A stretch of DNA of 6,674 bases from Calditrichia bacterium (GTDB lineage Bacteria > Calditrichota > Calditrichia > Calditrichales > Calditrichaceae), in the NCBI GenBank assembly GCA_027039465.1, contig JALWEA010000608.1, positions 1-6,674 of the forward strand, in the 5' to 3' direction. Positions 4,982-6,674 of this stretch are shown one piece after another. Position 1 is the first letter of the stretch. Every line of letters begins with the position of its first letter. Under the pieces are notes generated by a model. That model was not told where the DNA came from, made no database searches, and saw only the letters and a list, made by a program, of their open reading frames with translations. The translations under genes were made by a program, and so were the position numbers.

Positions 4982-5911
4982 ATGCGTCGCGTCGTTGTTT
5001 TATTAATTCTTGCAGCAGGATTAATCACGGTTGGTTGTCAGCAGAGCCGTAAACCGGCGGTCAGTGAAAAGGCCTGTCTGGATTTGGCCAATGCCTACTA
5101 CACCAACGGTCTGTATCAGGCGGCAGTCAATCAGTATTTGCAGTATCTGCACGATTACCCGTTAAAGCCCGAGCGTCAGGCCAATACTTATTACACGATC
5201 GCCAATGTGTATTTTAATCGTTTGAACGATTACCAAAAAGCATTGGAATATTATTTCAAAGTAAAATATCTGTTTCCGCAAAGTCCGCTGCAAAAGGATG
5301 TCAGCCAAAAAATCGTGGCCTGTCTGGAACGTCTGGATCGTTCGCAGGATGCGGTGCGCGTCATGGAAAAGGAAGCTGCGTTGGACACCAGTGAAATTCA
5401 CAAAAGCAGGCCGGGAGCGGTTTTGGCCACCATTGGCAAACGCAAGATAACACAGGGCGATCTGGATTTTGAAATCCAAAAACTGCCGCCCTATTTGCAG
5501 GCACAATTTAAGTCCAAAGAAAAAAAGAAAGAATTATTGCAGCAATTGGTTTTGCAGGATTTGCTGTACGAATCGGCCAAACGCAAAGGGCTGGCCAAAG
5601 ACAAAGATGTGATCGAAGGGGTGTTTGAAGCAAAGAAGGCGTTAATGGCCAACAAATTATTGCAGCAGGAATTGAAAGACAAGGTGAAGATCGATCCCGA
5701 AGAAGTACAGTTGTATTACAAAGCCAATAAAGATAAATATGCGGAAAGAGACAGAAACGGCAAAATTGTGCGCTACAAAACCTTTGCCGAAGTGCAGCAG
5801 CAAGTGGCGCAGGATTTATTAGCCGAAAAGCAGCAAAAGGCCTATCAGGAGCTGGCCGATCGGTTAATGAAAGCGGAAGATGTTAAAATTTACGATCAAC
5901 GGATTCAATAA
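4982..5911 (+). CDS. Lipoprotein with TPR-like region fused to SurA-type chaperone domain lacking parvulin PPIase
   Basis: A 309-residue predicted lipoprotein. Start ATG 4982 is chosen over ATG 4946 (inside a tandem repeat) because it gives a direct lipoprotein signal: MRRVVVLLILAAGLITVGC, lipobox ending at Gly18-Cys19. GGGAG at 4965-4969 is 12 nt upstream, a little long; GTG 4973 is possible. Residues about 29-130 form TPR-like helical pairs (ACLDLANAYYTNGLYQAAVN, TYYTIANVYFNRLNDYQKAL, SQKIVACLERLDRSQDAVRV). Residues about 146-250 match the N-terminal chaperone region of SurA/PpiC proteins: a VLATIGKRKITQGDLD strand-helix, a long helical stretch (182-233), then IDPEEVQLYYKANKDKY. In classical members a parvulin domain follows. 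Here only about 16 residues (251-266) separate this from the C-terminal helix (FAEVQQQVAQDLLAEKQQKA), so the catalytic domain is absent. It probably acts as a non-catalytic periplasmic folding or scaffolding factor. Its stop overlaps the next start (TAATG). Confidence 0.82.
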   Translation: MRRVVVLLILAAGLITVGCQQSRKPAVSEKACLDLANAYYTNGLYQAAVNQYLQYLHDYPLKPERQANTYYTIANVYFNRLNDYQKALEYYFKVKYLFPQSPLQKDVSQKIVACLERLDRSQDAVRVMEKEAALDTSEIHKSRPGAVLATIGKRKITQGDLDFEIQKLPPYLQAQFKSKEKKKELLQQLVLQDLLYESAKRKGLAKDKDVIEGVFEAKKALMANKLLQQELKDKVKIDPEEVQLYYKANKDKYAERDRNGKIVRYKTFAEVQQQVAQDLLAEKQQKAYQELADRLMKAEDVKIYDQRIQ

Positions 5912-6674
5912 TGAAAAACGGATTTTCGAAAACTTTGGGTGTTTGGGTTGTTTTACTGTTTTTGGTGAGCTTTGTACGCGCCGAACAAAAGCCGTTAATT
6001 GAAGTAAAAGCGCAGGTGGACACGGCTACCATTACTATCGGCGATCACATTACCTATTCCATCATCATTGATCGGCGTAAAGACGTGCGCATTATTCAGC
6101 CGGGGCCTGGACTTAATTTAGGCATGTTCGAAATCAAATCGTACAACTTTCACAAACCCGTTAAAAAGGGCGATCGTATTATCGAGCGTTACGATTACGT
6201 GATCTCCGTTTACGATACCGGGCGCTACCAAATTCCGGCCTATCCGCTGGCTTACTTTCTCTCGGATACCGCCAGCAAACCCAACATCATCGAGGCACCG
6301 GCCATTACCATTTACGTAAAGAGTTTGCTCAAAGGCGAAAGCAAACATCATTTGAAAGACATCAAACCGCCGTTGAATATTCCCTTTAATTATCGCTTTT
6401 GGATTCGAATCGGTGTGCTGATCGTTTTGGTTTTGGCCCTGATTTATCTGATCTACCTGGCCTGGAAGCGCAAGCAGGAGCGGGGCTACGTGTTCACGCC
6501 ACCACCTCCGCCGCCGCCTGCGCATGAAGTCGCCCTGAAAGCTTTAAATGAATTGTATGCCGGTGATTTGCTGGAAAAGCAGCATTACAAGGAATTTTTC
6601 AGCCGTTTGTCCGAAATCGTTCGCGCCTATCTGGAAGGCCGGTATTACATGCAGGCGCTGGAACAAACCACCGG
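5911..6674 (+). CDS. BatD/DUF4381-like single-pass membrane protein (second copy), 3' end beyond window
   Basis: The first 254 codons of a gene that runs off the right edge. ATG 5911 overlaps the preceding TAA by one base (TAATG) with no clear Shine-Dalgarno, indicating translational coupling. A signal peptide covers 1-24 (cleavage likely after VRA). A beta-rich periplasmic domain follows (about 28-137: ITIGDHITYSIIIDRR, RYDYVISVYDTGRYQIPAYP), resembling BatD N-terminal domains, then a transmembrane helix at about 164-184 with a basic flank (WKRKQER). A run of seven prolines (197-203) forms a stiff cytoplasmic linker. After it starts the helical DUF4381-type domain (HEVALKALNELYAGDL, then FFSRLSEIVRAYLEGRY), comparable to the LFNQYLKERFG segment of the first copy. 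The C-terminal part, where the LVKFA-like motif would lie, is outside the window. Order and topology match the gene at 1601, so the two are probably distant paralogues. Confidence 0.8.
   Translation, partial: MKNGFSKTLGVWVVLLFLVSFVRAEQKPLIEVKAQVDTATITIGDHITYSIIIDRRKDVRIIQPGPGLNLGMFEIKSYNFHKPVKKGDRIIERYDYVISVYDTGRYQIPAYPLAYFLSDTASKPNIIEAPAITIYVKSLLKGESKHHLKDIKPPLNIPFNYRFWIRIGVLIVLVLALIYLIYLAWKRKQERGYVFTPPPPPPPAHEVALKALNELYAGDLLEKQHYKEFFSRLSEIVRAYLEGRYYMQALEQTT

Noticed and set aside
6118..6525. 135-codon minus-strand frame starting with an Arg-rich stretch
   Set aside because: It is antisense to the second BatD-like gene. Its Arg run is only the complement of the proline codons.

Overview
The window looks bacterial and chromosomal. 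Its main block is a plus-strand gene cluster of the MoxR/Bat type (AAA+ ATPase, DUF58 protein and single-pass membrane partners). Lipoprotein signal peptides, TPR lipoproteins and a SurA-like chaperone domain point to a diderm envelope. Protein style and mid-40s GC (sampled by hand) in the cluster suggest the FCB side of the tree, perhaps Calditrichota or a relative. This placement is a low-confidence impression, since no rRNA or marker gene is present.

Layout. Positions 1-471 hold, on the minus strand, the 5' part of a very AT-rich gene (about 24% GC by hand count) for a Lys/Glu-rich coiled-coil protein that runs off the left edge. Positions 472-1068 are a gene-free divergent region with a TTCCCAG heptamer repeat and a possible promoter. 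From 1069 all genes point right: a small TPR lipoprotein (1069-1476), a BatD/DUF4381-like single-pass membrane protein (1601-2527), a MoxR-family AAA+ ATPase (2630-3619), a 275-nt gap full of repeats and hairpins, a membrane-anchored DUF58/vWA-like protein (3895-4908), a lipoprotein fusing TPR-like helices to a SurA-type chaperone domain without its parvulin domain (4982-5911), and a second BatD/DUF4381-like membrane protein (5911 to the right edge, incomplete).

How they may work together. In MoxR/Bat clusters the ATPase is thought to act as a chaperone-like remodeller on vWA/DUF58 partners at the inner membrane, while BatD/DUF4381-type proteins link a periplasmic beta-rich domain to a cytoplasmic helical domain. 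Here the central MoxR/DUF58 pair is flanked on both sides by a 'TPR lipoprotein + BatD-like' pair, suggesting two alternative or cooperating periplasmic sensing or assembly arms served by one cytoplasmic machine. That is inference from gene order and domain layout. Downstream genes beyond the edge (vWA BatA/BatB proteins would be expected) are not visible.

The non-coding spaces are unusual. Three of them each carry a different tandem repeat with the same 7-bp unit length. Others contain mutually exclusive hairpins, a GC-rich palindrome, and an 8-codon mini-ORF whose stop overlaps the DUF58 start codon.
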